Below are positions 8,913-17,421 of a stretch of DNA of 64,000 nt, piece after piece. The notes beneath the pieces were generated by a model. That model saw only the letters and a list, made by a program, of their open reading frames with translations. It was not told where the DNA came from and did not search any database. Positions within the stretch are counted from its first letter, which is position 1, and the number at the start of each line of letters is the position of its first letter. Position numbers and translations under genes: made by a program. The DNA comes from Clostridiales bacterium (GTDB lineage Bacteria; Bacillota; Clostridia; Oscillospirales; CAG-272), in the NCBI GenBank assembly GCA_003150035.1, contig QALR01000013.1, positions 1 to 64,000 on the forward strand, given 5' to 3'.

Positions 8913-9737
8913 ATGAAAAAATTGACGGCAGTCTCGTTGATTCTCATGATGTTTCTCTCTGTGTTGATGCTTTCCTCTTGTGGGGAAGTGACGGCGTACT
9001 CTCTTGTGACAGACGCGCAGGAGAAAATGAACAAACTTGATTCCTATGAGATGGACATGGATTTAACCATAACGGTGGATATGGGAACGATGAGCGGAAC
9101 CATTCCTTACAAGATCAACACCAAGGCGTCCGGACTTATGGGAGAGAATCCTGTATCGCTTTCTACTGCAACGGTCATCAACGAAACGATGGTCACGTAT
9201 ACTGAAGGTGATTGGATCTATACGGTGTCGGGCGGTGTTGGCACAAAGAGCAGAGTCGATAATGAAATGATGGAGAGACTCAGTTCTACCGTTGCGGAAA
9301 GCCTTATAAACAATCCGTTTTCAGAGGAAATGATGCAGGACGTAGAAATCATGGAAAATGAGGACGGAACCCGATCTGTTTCTGTACCGATGTCTGATGA
9401 CACTTTCGAGGGTCTGTTTGATTCTATTCTGGATGAGATTTTTTCGGACGAAATTTCGGAAGCCTTCCTCGCTGTCGGCATTGAGGATATTCGAATGAGT
9501 TTTACCGATGTTGTAACGGATTTCACGGTGAACGAGGACGGCTATTTTGTCAAATATGATATGAGTGGCAACCTGGTTATGGGGATTACGGCAAGTGAAG
9601 AAGCGGGAGGCACATCCGTTTCGATGGAGATGCCGTTCGATATGTCCTGTACATATAAGAATCCCGGTACGGCAGTCACCGTTACCCCTCCCACAGGATA
9701 TCAGGATTTTCCGGAGGAGAGTACCCCTGCCTTTTAA
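8913..9737 (+). CDS. Secreted lipoprotein of unknown function
   Basis: A 274-residue predicted lipoprotein. The signal sequence is MKKLTAVSLILMMFLSVLML followed by the lipobox LSSC, with Cys at residue 23. The mature part is acidic and threonine/serine-rich, with alternating strand-like segments (YEMDMDLTITVDMG, KINTKASGLMG, VSVPMSDDTFEGLF). This resembles the LolA/LppX-like lipoprotein folds common in Clostridia, but I cannot assign a function. AAAGGA precedes the ATG. It has its own promoter and a strong terminator, so it is a single-gene unit. Confidence 0.8.
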   Translation: MKKLTAVSLILMMFLSVLMLSSCGEVTAYSLVTDAQEKMNKLDSYEMDMDLTITVDMGTMSGTIPYKINTKASGLMGENPVSLSTATVINETMVTYTEGDWIYTVSGGVGTKSRVDNEMMERLSSTVAESLINNPFSEEMMQDVEIMENEDGTRSVSVPMSDDTFEGLFDSILDEIFSDEISEAFLAVGIEDIRMSFTDVVTDFTVNEDGYFVKYDMSGNLVMGITASEEAGGTSVSMEMPFDMSCTYKNPGTAVTVTPPTGYQDFPEESTPAF

Positions 9738-9753
9738 GGATAAGTGATTTTTG

Positions 9754-9790
9754 AAAAACGGCCCGGCGCCTATAGCGCCGAGCCGTTTTT
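9754..9790 (+). terminator. Rho-independent terminator after lipoprotein gene
   Basis: A GC-rich stem ACGGC-C-CGGCGC / GCGCCG-A-GCCGT with a five-base loop and one internal mismatch is followed by TTTTT. Confidence 0.9.
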
Positions 9791-9932
9791 GTTATCAAGG
9801 GTTTTTCTAGAAATCTATGAAGGATAAAAAGAAAAGCTGCAATCTCCTAATAGCGGAGAAACTCTCTCTATTTTTGTATATGAAAAACATATGAAACCTT
9901 TTATTCGTCTTGCAACAAGGACTTTTGCTGTT

Positions 9933-11420
9933 TTACTGCCCGTGGTAAAGTTTTTTTGTCTGGTATTGTGGTTCACATGTCAGGTTGACGCCGAGCTTTT
10001 TAAAGACATTTTCATCGACACGGGAAAGAATCACGGTGGAGTGTACTTCGGTGCCGCGCAGCCTGGGGAGCTGACCCAAGGCGAGAGCTGCCGTTTCGCT
10101 TTCAGCCGCGGAAACTGCGAGTGCGATTAAAATCTCGTCGGTGTGAAGCCGCGGATTGTGATTCCCCATATGATTGATTTTCAGACGTTGAATGGGTTCG
10201 ATGACGGCTGGGGAAATCAGACAGACTGAGTCGTCGATTCCGGCAAGAGCTTTCAGTGCATTGAGCAGCATGGCGGAGGATGCGCCGAGAAGTGCGCTCG
10301 TTTTGCCGGTGACAATGGTTCCGTTTGGAAGCTCGATGGCGGCGGCGGGGGCCCCGGTTTGTTCTGCTTTTTCGAGTGCTGCATCGACGGGTGCGCGCAT
10401 CTCCCGGGTTAAACCAAGCTTGCTCATGATAAGCTCAATCTTCTGAACCTCGCTCTTTTCGCCGAGTCCCTGTCGCAGAGAACAGAGAGCGCAGTAGTAC
10501 CGCCGGATGATCTCGTCGGAGGCGGCACGTTCCGTTCCGGCATTATCCGTAATGCAAAAGCCCGCCATGTTGACCCCCATATCCGTTGGACTTTTATAAG
10601 GAGAGACGCCGTAAATCTTTTCAAACATGGTTTTCAGTACAGGAAAAATCTCGATATCCCGATTGTAATTGACGGTCGAGACACCATAGGCCTCCAAATG
10701 ATAGGGATCGATCATATTGACGTCCCCCATATCAGCCGTTGCCGCCTCATATGCCAGGTTGACCGGATGTCCGAGCGGAAGATTCCAGATGGGAAACGTT
10801 TCAAACTTGGCATAACCAGCGCAGATCCCTCGTTTATGTTCGTGATAGAGCTGAGAGAGACAGGTCGCCATCTTTCCGCTGCCGGGACCCGGCGCCGTGA
10901 TGACAACAAGCTCACGGGAGGTTTCGATGTAATCATTTTTGCCGAAACCGTCCTCGCTCACAATAAACGGGACATTGGAGGGATAGTCTTCAATCAGATA
11001 GTGACGGTATACGGTAACGCCAAGCGCTTCTAACCGCTTTTGGAAGCTTACCGCCGCTGGTTGGGCGCTGTAATGGGTAATGACCACGCTTCCGACGAAA
11101 AGCCCGATGCTCCGGAAAGCGTCAATCAGGCGAAGCGCATCTAAATCATAGGTAATGCCGAGATCCCCGCGCAGCTTGTTTTTTTCAATATCCTCTGCTG
11201 AAATGACAATGACAATTTCCGCCCTGTCACGCAGCTCATACAGCATTTTTACCTTGCTGTCCGGTTGGAAGCCGGGAAGCACGCGGGAGGCATGATAATC
11301 ATCGAAAAGCTTGCCCCCGAATTCCAGATACAGCTTGCCCCCGAAGGAAGCAATCCGTTCCAGAATTTTTTGGGATTGCATCGATATGTAGCGGTCGTTG
11401 TCAAAGCAGATGGTTTTCAT
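9933..11420 (-). CDS. DUF1846 (UPF0371) family protein
   Basis: This 495-residue protein matches DUF1846 over its whole length: [12 protein letters not shown] at the start, then [36 protein letters not shown] and the glycine-rich [19 protein letters not shown]. The middle block [37 protein letters not shown] is typical. Members are conserved in Firmicutes and Actinobacteria; the biochemical role has not been settled to my knowledge. The GPGSGK segment suggests a nucleotide- or phosphate-binding loop (inference). AGGAG lies before the ATG. It is monocistronic with an unusually long 5' leader, since the promoter is about 210 bases upstream. Confidence 0.92.
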   Translation of the reverse strand: MKTICFDNDRYISMQSQKILERIASFGGKLYLEFGGKLFDDYHASRVLPGFQPDSKVKMLYELRDRAEIVIVISAEDIEKNKLRGDLGITYDLDALRLIDAFRSIGLFVGSVVITHYSAQPAAVSFQKRLEALGVTVYRHYLIEDYPSNVPFIVSEDGFGKNDYIETSRELVVITAPGPGSGKMATCLSQLYHEHKRGICAGYAKFETFPIWNLPLGHPVNLAYEAATADMGDVNMIDPYHLEAYGVSTVNYNRDIEIFPVLKTMFEKIYGVSPYKSPTDMGVNMAGFCITDNAGTERAASDEIIRRYYCALCSLRQGLGEKSEVQKIELIMSKLGLTREMRAPVDAALEKAEQTGAPAAAIELPNGTIVTGKTSALLGASSAMLLNALKALAGIDDSVCLISPAVIEPIQRLKINHMGNHNPRLHTDEILIALAVSAAESETAALALGQLPRLRGTEVHSTVILSRVDENVFKKLGVNLTCEPQYQTKKLYHGQ

Positions 11421-11633
11421 AGAAAGCTCCTAATGCCAAACGTATTTCTGTTTGAGACGAGCGGGCAGTTTCATACGCTGTCCGTCTATCACTTAGAGAG
11501 AGGTTTCCCGCCGCTCCGGCAGCCGGTTTCTTTTTGCGCTCCGTAAGGAACGGATCCCCGACGGAATGCGAAAAAGATGGTTTTTCCAGCCCCTGCTGCG
11601 CTATATGACGAGGCAAGTCCCCTATGGAAAATT

Positions 11634-11662
11634 ATTATAGCACAAAAAATACTTTTTTTCTA
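11634..11662 (-). promoter_or_regulatory. Promoter for DUF1846 gene, ~210-base leader
   Basis: On the minus strand TAGAAA (11662-11657), a 17-base spacer and TATAAT (11639-11634) with TGC as extended -10. Transcription would begin near 11627, giving a leader of about 200 bases before the start codon at 11420. Confidence 0.6.
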
Positions 11663-11743
11663 CCTGCTGTAAAAAATTCTTCACAATTTTGACAAAAGTT
11701 GCAACGGCTCACACCGCAAAACGGAGAACCCGCAGGAGCTGCC

Positions 11744-11772
11744 TTGACAAAATCCCGTAATTGTGGTATAAG
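11744..11772 (+). promoter_or_regulatory. Sigma-A promoter for ThrE-like gene
   Basis: TTGACA (11744-11749), 17-base spacer, TATAAG (11767-11772) with TGG extended -10. The start codon is 36 bases downstream. Confidence 0.82.
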
Positions 11773-11807
11773 AGGAAAGGAAAAATTTTTCAGAGGGGGC
11801 TTGTCTT

Positions 11808-13094
11808 TTGGAATCTCCCGAATATTATAGAAAACTTTTGGATATGGCGGTTCTGGCAGGGGAAATCATGATTCGTTCCGGTGCGGAAACCCACCGGGTT
11901 GAGGATACGCTCCAACGGATTCTCAGCACCTCGCATTTTGCCCATGCCGAATCCTTTGTATTTACCACGGGACTCATTGTGACGCTTTCGGATCCGGAAA
12001 GCGAGACGCTTTCCATTACGCAGCGGATTTCCGGAACGGCCCAGAATCTTGGCCGAGTCGCGGAGGTCAACAGTGTTTCACGAAATTTCTGCGACGGGAA
12101 AATCACCTTGGACGAGGCGATGGAAACGCTTTACGCTATCAAAAACAAGCGGCAATATTCCGGTTTTTTGACGATGCTTGGCATCATCCTTGCGTCGAGC
12201 GGCTTCTCGATTGTTTTTGGAGGGAGCTTTTTTGATGCGCTTGGCGCGGTGTTCTGCGGACTTTTGCTTTCCTTGGTCCTGCTCGTGCTTGCACCGCGTA
12301 TTCGGAAAACCTTCATTATAAACGTATTGGGAGCCGCGGCCATTACGCTTGGCGCGATATCGTTTTCCTATTTTGGCGGAGAATGGACGGGCCTTGTTTT
12401 TCACAGCCAATATATGATTGTTGGCTCTATGATGCCGCTTGTGCCAGGGCTTGCCCTGACCAACGCCATTCGGGATACCTTGCAGGGCGACTATATTTCG
12501 GCGGGTTCGCGTGCCATCGAAGCGCTGATGATCGCCGCTTCTGTCGCGCTCGGCGTCGGCGCGGGACTTTCTCTTTCCGGCGCTTTCGGCATGGCATCCG
12601 CGCTGAATTTTACGTTTGACTTGTCTGTGCATACGGCAATCGGGTTTATGAAAGCGGTTGTCTTTTCTTCTGTTGCGATTATCGGATTCGCCATTTATTT
12701 TGAAATTCCTAAGCGGTATTTGCTTCCGGTCGGACTTATCGCGCTTATCAGCTGGGCGGTTTATCTTGTTGCGGATTCCTTTGGACTTTCTGCAGCGTGG
12801 GCGTCTTTTTTTGCCGCGCTCGTCTCCGATTTTTGCGCTTATTTCTGCGCCAGAACGCTGAAGGCACCGGTTATTCTGTTTTTGCTTGGCGGCATTCTGC
12901 CTTTGGTTCCGGGTGTCGGCATTTACCGTGCGGTCTATAACATGATATACGGTGCGACAAGCGCTTCTCAGATATGGATCGAGACGTTGCTTATCACAGG
13001 AGCGATTGCGCTTGCTATTTTTGTCATGGATACGGGTGTCGATATGGAAAAGCAAATCCGAAAGCATTTTAAGTCGCGCAGCGGGAAACATTAA
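11808..13094 (+). CDS. ThrE-family threonine/serine exporter (fused two-domain form)
   Basis: A 428-residue membrane protein joining both modules of the ThrE family. A cytoplasmic N-terminal part begins ESPEYYRKLLDMAVLAGEIMIRSGAETHRVEDTL. A DUF1212 membrane half and a DUF3815 membrane half then follow. The PLVPG helix-breaking motif occurs twice, once per half (MMPLVPGLALTNAIRD and ILPLVPGVGIYRAVYN), which shows the internal symmetry. About ten membrane segments. Many Firmicutes carry the halves as two genes. The start is a TTG at 11808, with GAGGGGG upstream at eight bases; no ATG fits. It would export small hydroxy-amino acids or related solutes. The gene sits 65 bases upstream of mgtE. Confidence 0.87.
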   Translation: MESPEYYRKLLDMAVLAGEIMIRSGAETHRVEDTLQRILSTSHFAHAESFVFTTGLIVTLSDPESETLSITQRISGTAQNLGRVAEVNSVSRNFCDGKITLDEAMETLYAIKNKRQYSGFLTMLGIILASSGFSIVFGGSFFDALGAVFCGLLLSLVLLVLAPRIRKTFIINVLGAAAITLGAISFSYFGGEWTGLVFHSQYMIVGSMMPLVPGLALTNAIRDTLQGDYISAGSRAIEALMIAASVALGVGAGLSLSGAFGMASALNFTFDLSVHTAIGFMKAVVFSSVAIIGFAIYFEIPKRYLLPVGLIALISWAVYLVADSFGLSAAWASFFAALVSDFCAYFCARTLKAPVILFLLGGILPLVPGVGIYRAVYNMIYGATSASQIWIETLLITGAIALAIFVMDTGVDMEKQIRKHFKSRSGKH

Positions 13095-13159
13095 CAAAGG
13101 GTTTCCCCTTTTCCAAAAGGGAAGCAGCGTCTAAATTATTCGACAAGGAGGCGATGAGT

Positions 13160-14536
13160 ATGTTTTCAGCATATGAGCTTCATGAAAAAATCAAAGAGCT
13201 TCTGGAGAAAAGAGAGTTAAAATCCTTGCAGGAGCTTTTCCGGCACGAGAATCCCATCGATATTGCGGGGGCGCTTGACGGGTTCCCCGAAAAGGAAGTG
13301 GCCATCGGCTTTCGGTTGCTTTCCAAAGAGCAGGCGGCCGAGGTCTTTGTAGAAATGGACAGCGAAACGCAGGAGGCCCTTCTTGCCAGCTTTAACGATC
13401 ATGAGCTTTCGGAAATCGTGGATGAGCTTTCTCTCGACGACGCCGCTGACCTAATTGAGGAGATGCCGGCCAATGTGGTTTCCAGAATTTTAAAGAGCAC
13501 AGACCCGGAGACGCGCCGGCTCATCAATGAGATTCTGCTTTATCCGCAGGACAGCGCCGGCAGCATCATGACGCCGGAATATGTCAGTCTGCGCCGCGAC
13601 ATGACAGTGGAGGAGGCTTTTGAGAAAATCCGCACGGAGGGCGTAGACAAGGAAACCATTTATACCTGCTATGTCACGGAAAACCGGACGCTTATCGGTA
13701 TTATCTCCGCCAAGACCCTTCTGCTTTCCGACAGAGCGGCAAGGGTGGGCGATATGATGACGGCGGATTTTATCGCTGTGAAAACCACGGACGACAAGGA
13801 ATTTGCCGCCTCTCAAATCAAAAAATACGGGTTCCTCGCTCTGCCGGTGCTTGATACGGAAAACCGGCTTGTCGGCATTGTCACGATTGACGACGCGATG
13901 GACGTTATCGAATCAGAAACGACCGAGGATATCGAGCAGATGGCGGCGATTCTGCCGTCGGAGAAGCCGTATTTAAAAACAGGGATCTTTCGCTTGTGGG
14001 TATCCCGCATCCCGTGGCTTCTGCTCTTGATGGTATCGGCGACTTTTACCTCGAAAATCATTTCCTCCTATGAAGCGGCGCTTGCCGCCTGTGCCGCGCT
14101 GACGGCATTCATTCCGATGATTATGGATACGGGTGGAAATGCCGGCGGGCAGGCGTCCGTTACAGTTATCCGTGGTCTTTCGCTTGGGGAGATCGGACTT
14201 CGGAACGCGCTGCGTGTTGTCTGGAAGGAGCTGCGCGTATCCCTTTTGTGCGGCGCAACGCTTGCGCCTGTTGTTTTCCTCAAGGTGATGTATATCGATG
14301 GCCTTTATGCAGAGCCGGACGGTGTGATGATCTCTCTTGTCGTCGCGGCGACGTTGCTTTTTGTCGTTGTGCTAGCGAAGCTTGTCGGATGTCTTTTGCC
14401 GCTGCTTGCCAAAGCCGTTCATCTGGATCCTGCCGTGGTTGCCAATCCGTTTATCACCACGATTGTAGACGCACTTGCTCTCATTGTGTATTTTGCTCTT
14501 GCTTCCCATTATATCCCCGCGCTGATGGGAGGATAG
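13160..14536 (+). CDS. mgtE: Magnesium transporter MgtE
   Basis: A 458-residue MgtE-type Mg2+ channel. An N-terminal superhelical MgtE_N domain (to about residue 125) contains DDAADLIEEMPANVV. A CBS pair (about 130-255) has SAGSIMTPEYV at the junction and GIVTIDDAMDVIE at the end. The five-helix membrane domain has the pore motif PMIMDTGGNAGGQAS. The acidic residues in the N and CBS domains form the Mg2+ sensor in the known family. The ATG at 13160 is preferred because AAGGAGG lies eight bases upstream; the ATG at 13154 is too close. No M-box riboswitch fits in the 65-base gap upstream, so control is probably by protein gating or by read-through from the ThrE gene. Confidence 0.94.
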   Translation: MFSAYELHEKIKELLEKRELKSLQELFRHENPIDIAGALDGFPEKEVAIGFRLLSKEQAAEVFVEMDSETQEALLASFNDHELSEIVDELSLDDAADLIEEMPANVVSRILKSTDPETRRLINEILLYPQDSAGSIMTPEYVSLRRDMTVEEAFEKIRTEGVDKETIYTCYVTENRTLIGIISAKTLLLSDRAARVGDMMTADFIAVKTTDDKEFAASQIKKYGFLALPVLDTENRLVGIVTIDDAMDVIESETTEDIEQMAAILPSEKPYLKTGIFRLWVSRIPWLLLLMVSATFTSKIISSYEAALAACAALTAFIPMIMDTGGNAGGQASVTVIRGLSLGEIGLRNALRVVWKELRVSLLCGATLAPVVFLKVMYIDGLYAEPDGVMISLVVAATLLFVVVLAKLVGCLLPLLAKAVHLDPAVVANPFITTIVDALALIVYFALASHYIPALMGG

Positions 14537-14537
14537 A

Positions 14538-14578
14538 GAAAGTCCGCTGTCACAGTTTTTGTGGCAGCGGACTTTTTT
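14538..14578. terminator. Bidirectional terminator between mgtE and phosphoesterase
   Basis: AAAGTCCGCTG-CACAG pairs with its complement ending CAGCGGACTTTTTT around a short T loop, with an A-run before and a T-run after. It lies between two convergent genes. Confidence 0.92.
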
Positions 14579-14601
14579 GCGGGAGACAAGGTCCCCGCAG
14601 T

Positions 14602-15465
14602 TTATTGGACTGCGCAAGAGATTTCGGGTTTTTTGCTGTTCGCGGGGGCAAGGTCGATAACGACGAGCTCCGGCGGGTTGAATACCCGCGGAATCCGGTT
14701 GCGGCAGAGTCCGCGGCTGACTACCATAGAGGTTTTCTCTGTTAAGCGGTAAAGACCGCCTGCGTATTTTGGAAAAAGTCCCTGTCCCGGCGCGTATAAA
14801 CCGTTTAAAAGAAACGGAACGCGGACCTGCCCGCCATGCGCGTGGCCGCAGACAACAAGGTCTGCGCCGCTTTTTGCGTAAGCGGACACTCTTTCCGGAC
14901 GATGGGAAAGCAAGATGCGAAAAGCGCCGGGCTTTGCCTCGCGGCGGCAGCGTTCTATCTGGCGGCGCCAACCGAAACGGTCGGCTTTTGAGAAGCCGGC
15001 GGGATCGTCAATGCCGGAAAGAGAAATTTCTCCGCCGGAAAGCGGAAGCGTATCTCCTTCCAGGACGACGACTCCGCAGGAACGCAGCTTCCTTTTGATG
15101 GCGTCCATACTTCCGGTACGGAATTCATGATTTCCGGATACATAGTAGCAGGGGAAGCTGCTTCCGAGTTCCTCAAAAAGCCGGCATGCTTCATCGGGAG
15201 GAACTCTCTCGTCTATCATATCCCCGACGAAGAAAACGGCGTCCGGTTTTTGTTTTTCAACGGCGGCGACAAGCGACTTTTGGCAAACTCCATATCGGGA
15301 GCTGTGCAGGTCGGCAATGACGATAAATCTTGCCGGTGTGCGGATTTTGTCTGTCAATATTCGGTAACGAACGATTTTCAGTGTTTCTTGCAGAGCCGCG
15401 CCGATCAGAAGCAGGGAAAAAGAGGCGGCAAGGGCGCCGGCAAGGGGTTTCTTGAGTGGTTTCAT
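14602..15465 (-). CDS. Membrane-anchored metallophosphoesterase (YaeI/YkuE type)
   Basis: The 287-residue calcineurin-like phosphoesterase has an N-terminal membrane anchor (GALAASFSLLLIGAAL). The metal-binding signatures follow in order: IADLHSS (Asp, His), FVGDMID (GD), VSGNHEF (GNHE), LSHRPE and CGHAHGGQ (GHxH). The final PRVFNPPELVVIDL is typical of the YkuE/YaeI group, which act at the membrane on UDP-sugars or lipid-linked substrates. AGAAGG precedes the ATG. It is the last gene of the recO-side operon, 30 bases after recO. The membrane anchor suggests the catalytic domain faces outward or the membrane surface. Confidence 0.88.
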   Translation of the reverse strand: MKPLKKPLAGALAASFSLLLIGAALQETLKIVRYRILTDKIRTPARFIVIADLHSSRYGVCQKSLVAAVEKQKPDAVFFVGDMIDERVPPDEACRLFEELGSSFPCYYVSGNHEFRTGSMDAIKRKLRSCGVVVLEGDTLPLSGGEISLSGIDDPAGFSKADRFGWRRQIERCRREAKPGAFRILLSHRPERVSAYAKSGADLVVCGHAHGGQVRVPFLLNGLYAPGQGLFPKYAGGLYRLTEKTSMVVSRGLCRNRIPRVFNPPELVVIDLAPANSKKPEISCAVQ

Positions 15466-15495
15466 AAAAATCCTTCTAAAAAAATATTGAAAAAA

Positions 15496-16311
15496 TCAAA
15501 ACGCCGCGCGGACGCTGTGGTAGAAATCAAGCGTGGAAAAATTCCGCTCCAAATGACAGAGGAGATATTTTTCGCACACGGAGGAGAAATCCCGCAGCGC
15601 GTCGTCCTGCAGCTCAAAAGCAAAGATTCGTTCTAGCTTGGCATAAATCGTATAGCGCATGGCGGCGAATACGGAAGGGGAAAGCAGAGAGATAAGCTGC
15701 CCTGTATGGTGGTAGATGGCTTCCGCTTCGTTTTGACGGCAGGAGGCGGCCTCATATTCCGCCTGTGAGGCGCGGAAGCACTCTTCACAGCGGAAAATGC
15801 CGCCTGAAACGTCAAAATAATAGGTTTCGAGAGAGGATTTTCCGCATCCGGCGCAGGCGACAAGGTTCGGCAGAAAGCCGGCTTCCGCCGCCGCGCGAAG
15901 CTCAAAGACGGCTTTGATCTGTTCGGGCGGCTTGATTTTGCCGGCAATGGCGTAAAAGCAGTTGAGCACGAGGCGCAGAAGCGCTTCTTCCTTCTGTTCC
16001 TCTTGGGCGACGTCGGCGGCGACATCCGCAAGATAACCGGCAAGCGCCGCGCCCTCGAGCGTATCCCGGATATGATAGAAGCTTTCCATGAGCGCACCCT
16101 GTCGGATATAATAGGTGCTTGCGGATTTGTAGAGCGTCATTTCCGAATAGGAAAAAAGCTGTGTCGGCGTAAAAAGCGGGCTTTTCAGGCGCTTGGCGCC
16201 TCTTGCAAAGACCGAGATCTTTCCGTATGCGGCGGTGAGCACCGTCATGATTTTGTCATAGTCGCCGATGGGGGTTTCTTTTAAGATCAGCCCTTTTACG
16301 GTTTCCGTCAC
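15496..16311 (-). CDS. recO: DNA repair protein RecO
   Basis: The 271-residue RecO has the N-terminal OB domain (KGLILKETPIGDYDKIMTVLTAAYGKISVFARGAKRLKS). A helical domain carries a Cys4 zinc site, CAGCG and then CEEC about 24 residues on. RecO loads RecA on gapped DNA with RecF/RecR. The start is GTG at 16311, with AAGGAGG upstream at good spacing. Its place after era and phoH-ybeY is the standard Firmicutes order. A 185-base gap separates it from era; this gap holds a possible broken small gene. Confidence 0.93.
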   Translation of the reverse strand: MTETVKGLILKETPIGDYDKIMTVLTAAYGKISVFARGAKRLKSPLFTPTQLFSYSEMTLYKSASTYYIRQGALMESFYHIRDTLEGAALAGYLADVAADVAQEEQKEEALLRLVLNCFYAIAGKIKPPEQIKAVFELRAAAEAGFLPNLVACAGCGKSSLETYYFDVSGGIFRCEECFRASQAEYEAASCRQNEAEAIYHHTGQLISLLSPSVFAAMRYTIYAKLERIFAFELQDDALRDFSSVCEKYLLCHLERNFSTLDFYHSVRAAF

Positions 16312-16325
16312 GGCAAGACCTCCTT

Positions 16326-16473
16326 TCAGAATTTTGGCCCCGTCTTTTTTTCGTCGTCAAGAATCACCGCAAGGATGAGCACGCCGACCAATAGACATGA
16401 CGGCGGACAGAGCGTAACGGACAGACGGGTAAGGGTCCATGTTCCAAACGGCTCCGACGAGCCAGTCTGACAC
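16326..16473 (-). pseudogene. Possible small membrane protein gene, frame broken, between era and recO
   Basis: Read leftward from a GTG at 16473, one frame gives VSDWLVGAVWNMDPYPSVRY then ALSAVMSIG. It soon loses sense and stops at 16357. In the next frame the continuation VGVLILAVILDDEKKTGPKF runs to a stop at 16326, right at the recO ribosome site. Joined, the two would make a short protein of about 45 residues with one membrane helix. The break is at GGTCGGCGTG, where removing four bases restores a single frame. It may be a decayed gene, a sequencing error or two coincidental frames. YqzL-like small genes occupy this slot in many Firmicutes, but I cannot prove identity. Confidence 0.35.
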
Positions 16474-16496
16474 GGTGTATGCCGCGGCAAAGAGCC

Positions 16497-17381
16497 TTAT
16501 TCGTCCTTGAAGCCGAAATTCGCAATGACGGCGGTGCTGTCGCGCCAGTTTTCCTTGACCTTTACCCAAAGGTCGAGGAAAACCTTGATCCCGAAGAACC
16601 GCTCCATATCCTCGCGTGCGCGGGAGCCGATTCTTTTCAGCATTTCTCCGTTTTTGCCGATGATAATCGGCTTGTGAGAGGCCTTTTCGCAGAAAATCTC
16701 CGCACGGATGGAGAGCAGGTTTTTCTTTTCGGAGAAGCTTTCGATGACGACGGCGACGCCGTGCGGAATCTCGTCGCCAAGGGAAAGCAGGAGCTTTTCC
16801 CGGATGATTTCGGAAGCGATGACGCGCTCCGGTTGGTCGGTTATCATATCGTCTGGAAAAAACCACGGTCCCGGCTCGGCAAATTTTTCAAGCTCTTCAA
16901 AGATGATCTCGACGTTCTTCCCGGTTTTGGCGGAAATCGGAATCACGGCGTCGAAATGGTGATGCTCGGAAAAGCGCGTGATGGTATCGCCAATTTTTTG
17001 CGCGTCACTGACGTCAATTTTATTGATGATGAGAATCGTCGGCAGCTTTGCCCCCTCAAACCGGCGTAAAAGCGAGGTTTCCACAGGCCCCACGCGGTCG
17101 CCTGCTTCCACAAGCAGGAGTACGACGTCCACATCTGCGGCGGCACCGTCTGCGATCTTCATCATGTAAGAACCGAGCTTGTCCTTCGGGCGGTGAACAC
17201 CGGGCGTATCGAGAAAAACGTACTGCGTCTCACCCTTTGTCAGAATGCCGGTGATTTTCGTTCTTGTCGTCTGCGGCTTCGGGGAAACGATGGAGATATG
17301 CTCGCCCAAGATGCTGTTGAGCAGCGTGGATTTACCGACGTTCGGCCGGCCGATGAGCGCCGCGAATAGATTCTTTTTCAT
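16497..17381 (-). CDS. era: GTPase Era
   Basis: The 294-residue Era binds the 3' end of 16S rRNA and assists 30S maturation. The GTPase domain shows G1 GRPNVGKST, G3 DTPGVH and G4 NKID. The C-terminal KH domain contains IIGKNGEMLKRIG and the family end LDLWVKVKENWRD. The start at MKKNLFAALIG (17381) is chosen from the family N-terminus; the longer frame from 17450 overlaps the AAC(3)-like gene end and lacks a ribosome site. It lies downstream of ybeY and upstream of recO, as usual, except for an extra acetyltransferase-like gene in between. Confidence 0.96.
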   Translation of the reverse strand: MKKNLFAALIGRPNVGKSTLLNSILGEHISIVSPKPQTTRTKITGILTKGETQYVFLDTPGVHRPKDKLGSYMMKIADGAAADVDVVLLLVEAGDRVGPVETSLLRRFEGAKLPTILIINKIDVSDAQKIGDTITRFSEHHHFDAVIPISAKTGKNVEIIFEELEKFAEPGPWFFPDDMITDQPERVIASEIIREKLLLSLGDEIPHGVAVVIESFSEKKNLLSIRAEIFCEKASHKPIIIGKNGEMLKRIGSRAREDMERFFGIKVFLDLWVKVKENWRDSTAVIANFGFKDE

Positions 17382-17421
17382 TGTGATAGTCCTTTCCCAC
17401 CGTCCGGTGGCAGCATATTTT

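Noticed and set aside
11401..11616. 71-codon minus-strand frame in the DUF1846 leader
   Set aside because: No ribosome site and overlaps the DUF1846 start; could only be considered as a leader peptide with transcript data.
12078..13097. Minus-strand frame of 339 codons inside the ThrE-like gene
   Set aside because: Low-complexity Arg/Lys-rich translation, antisense of a well-supported membrane protein.
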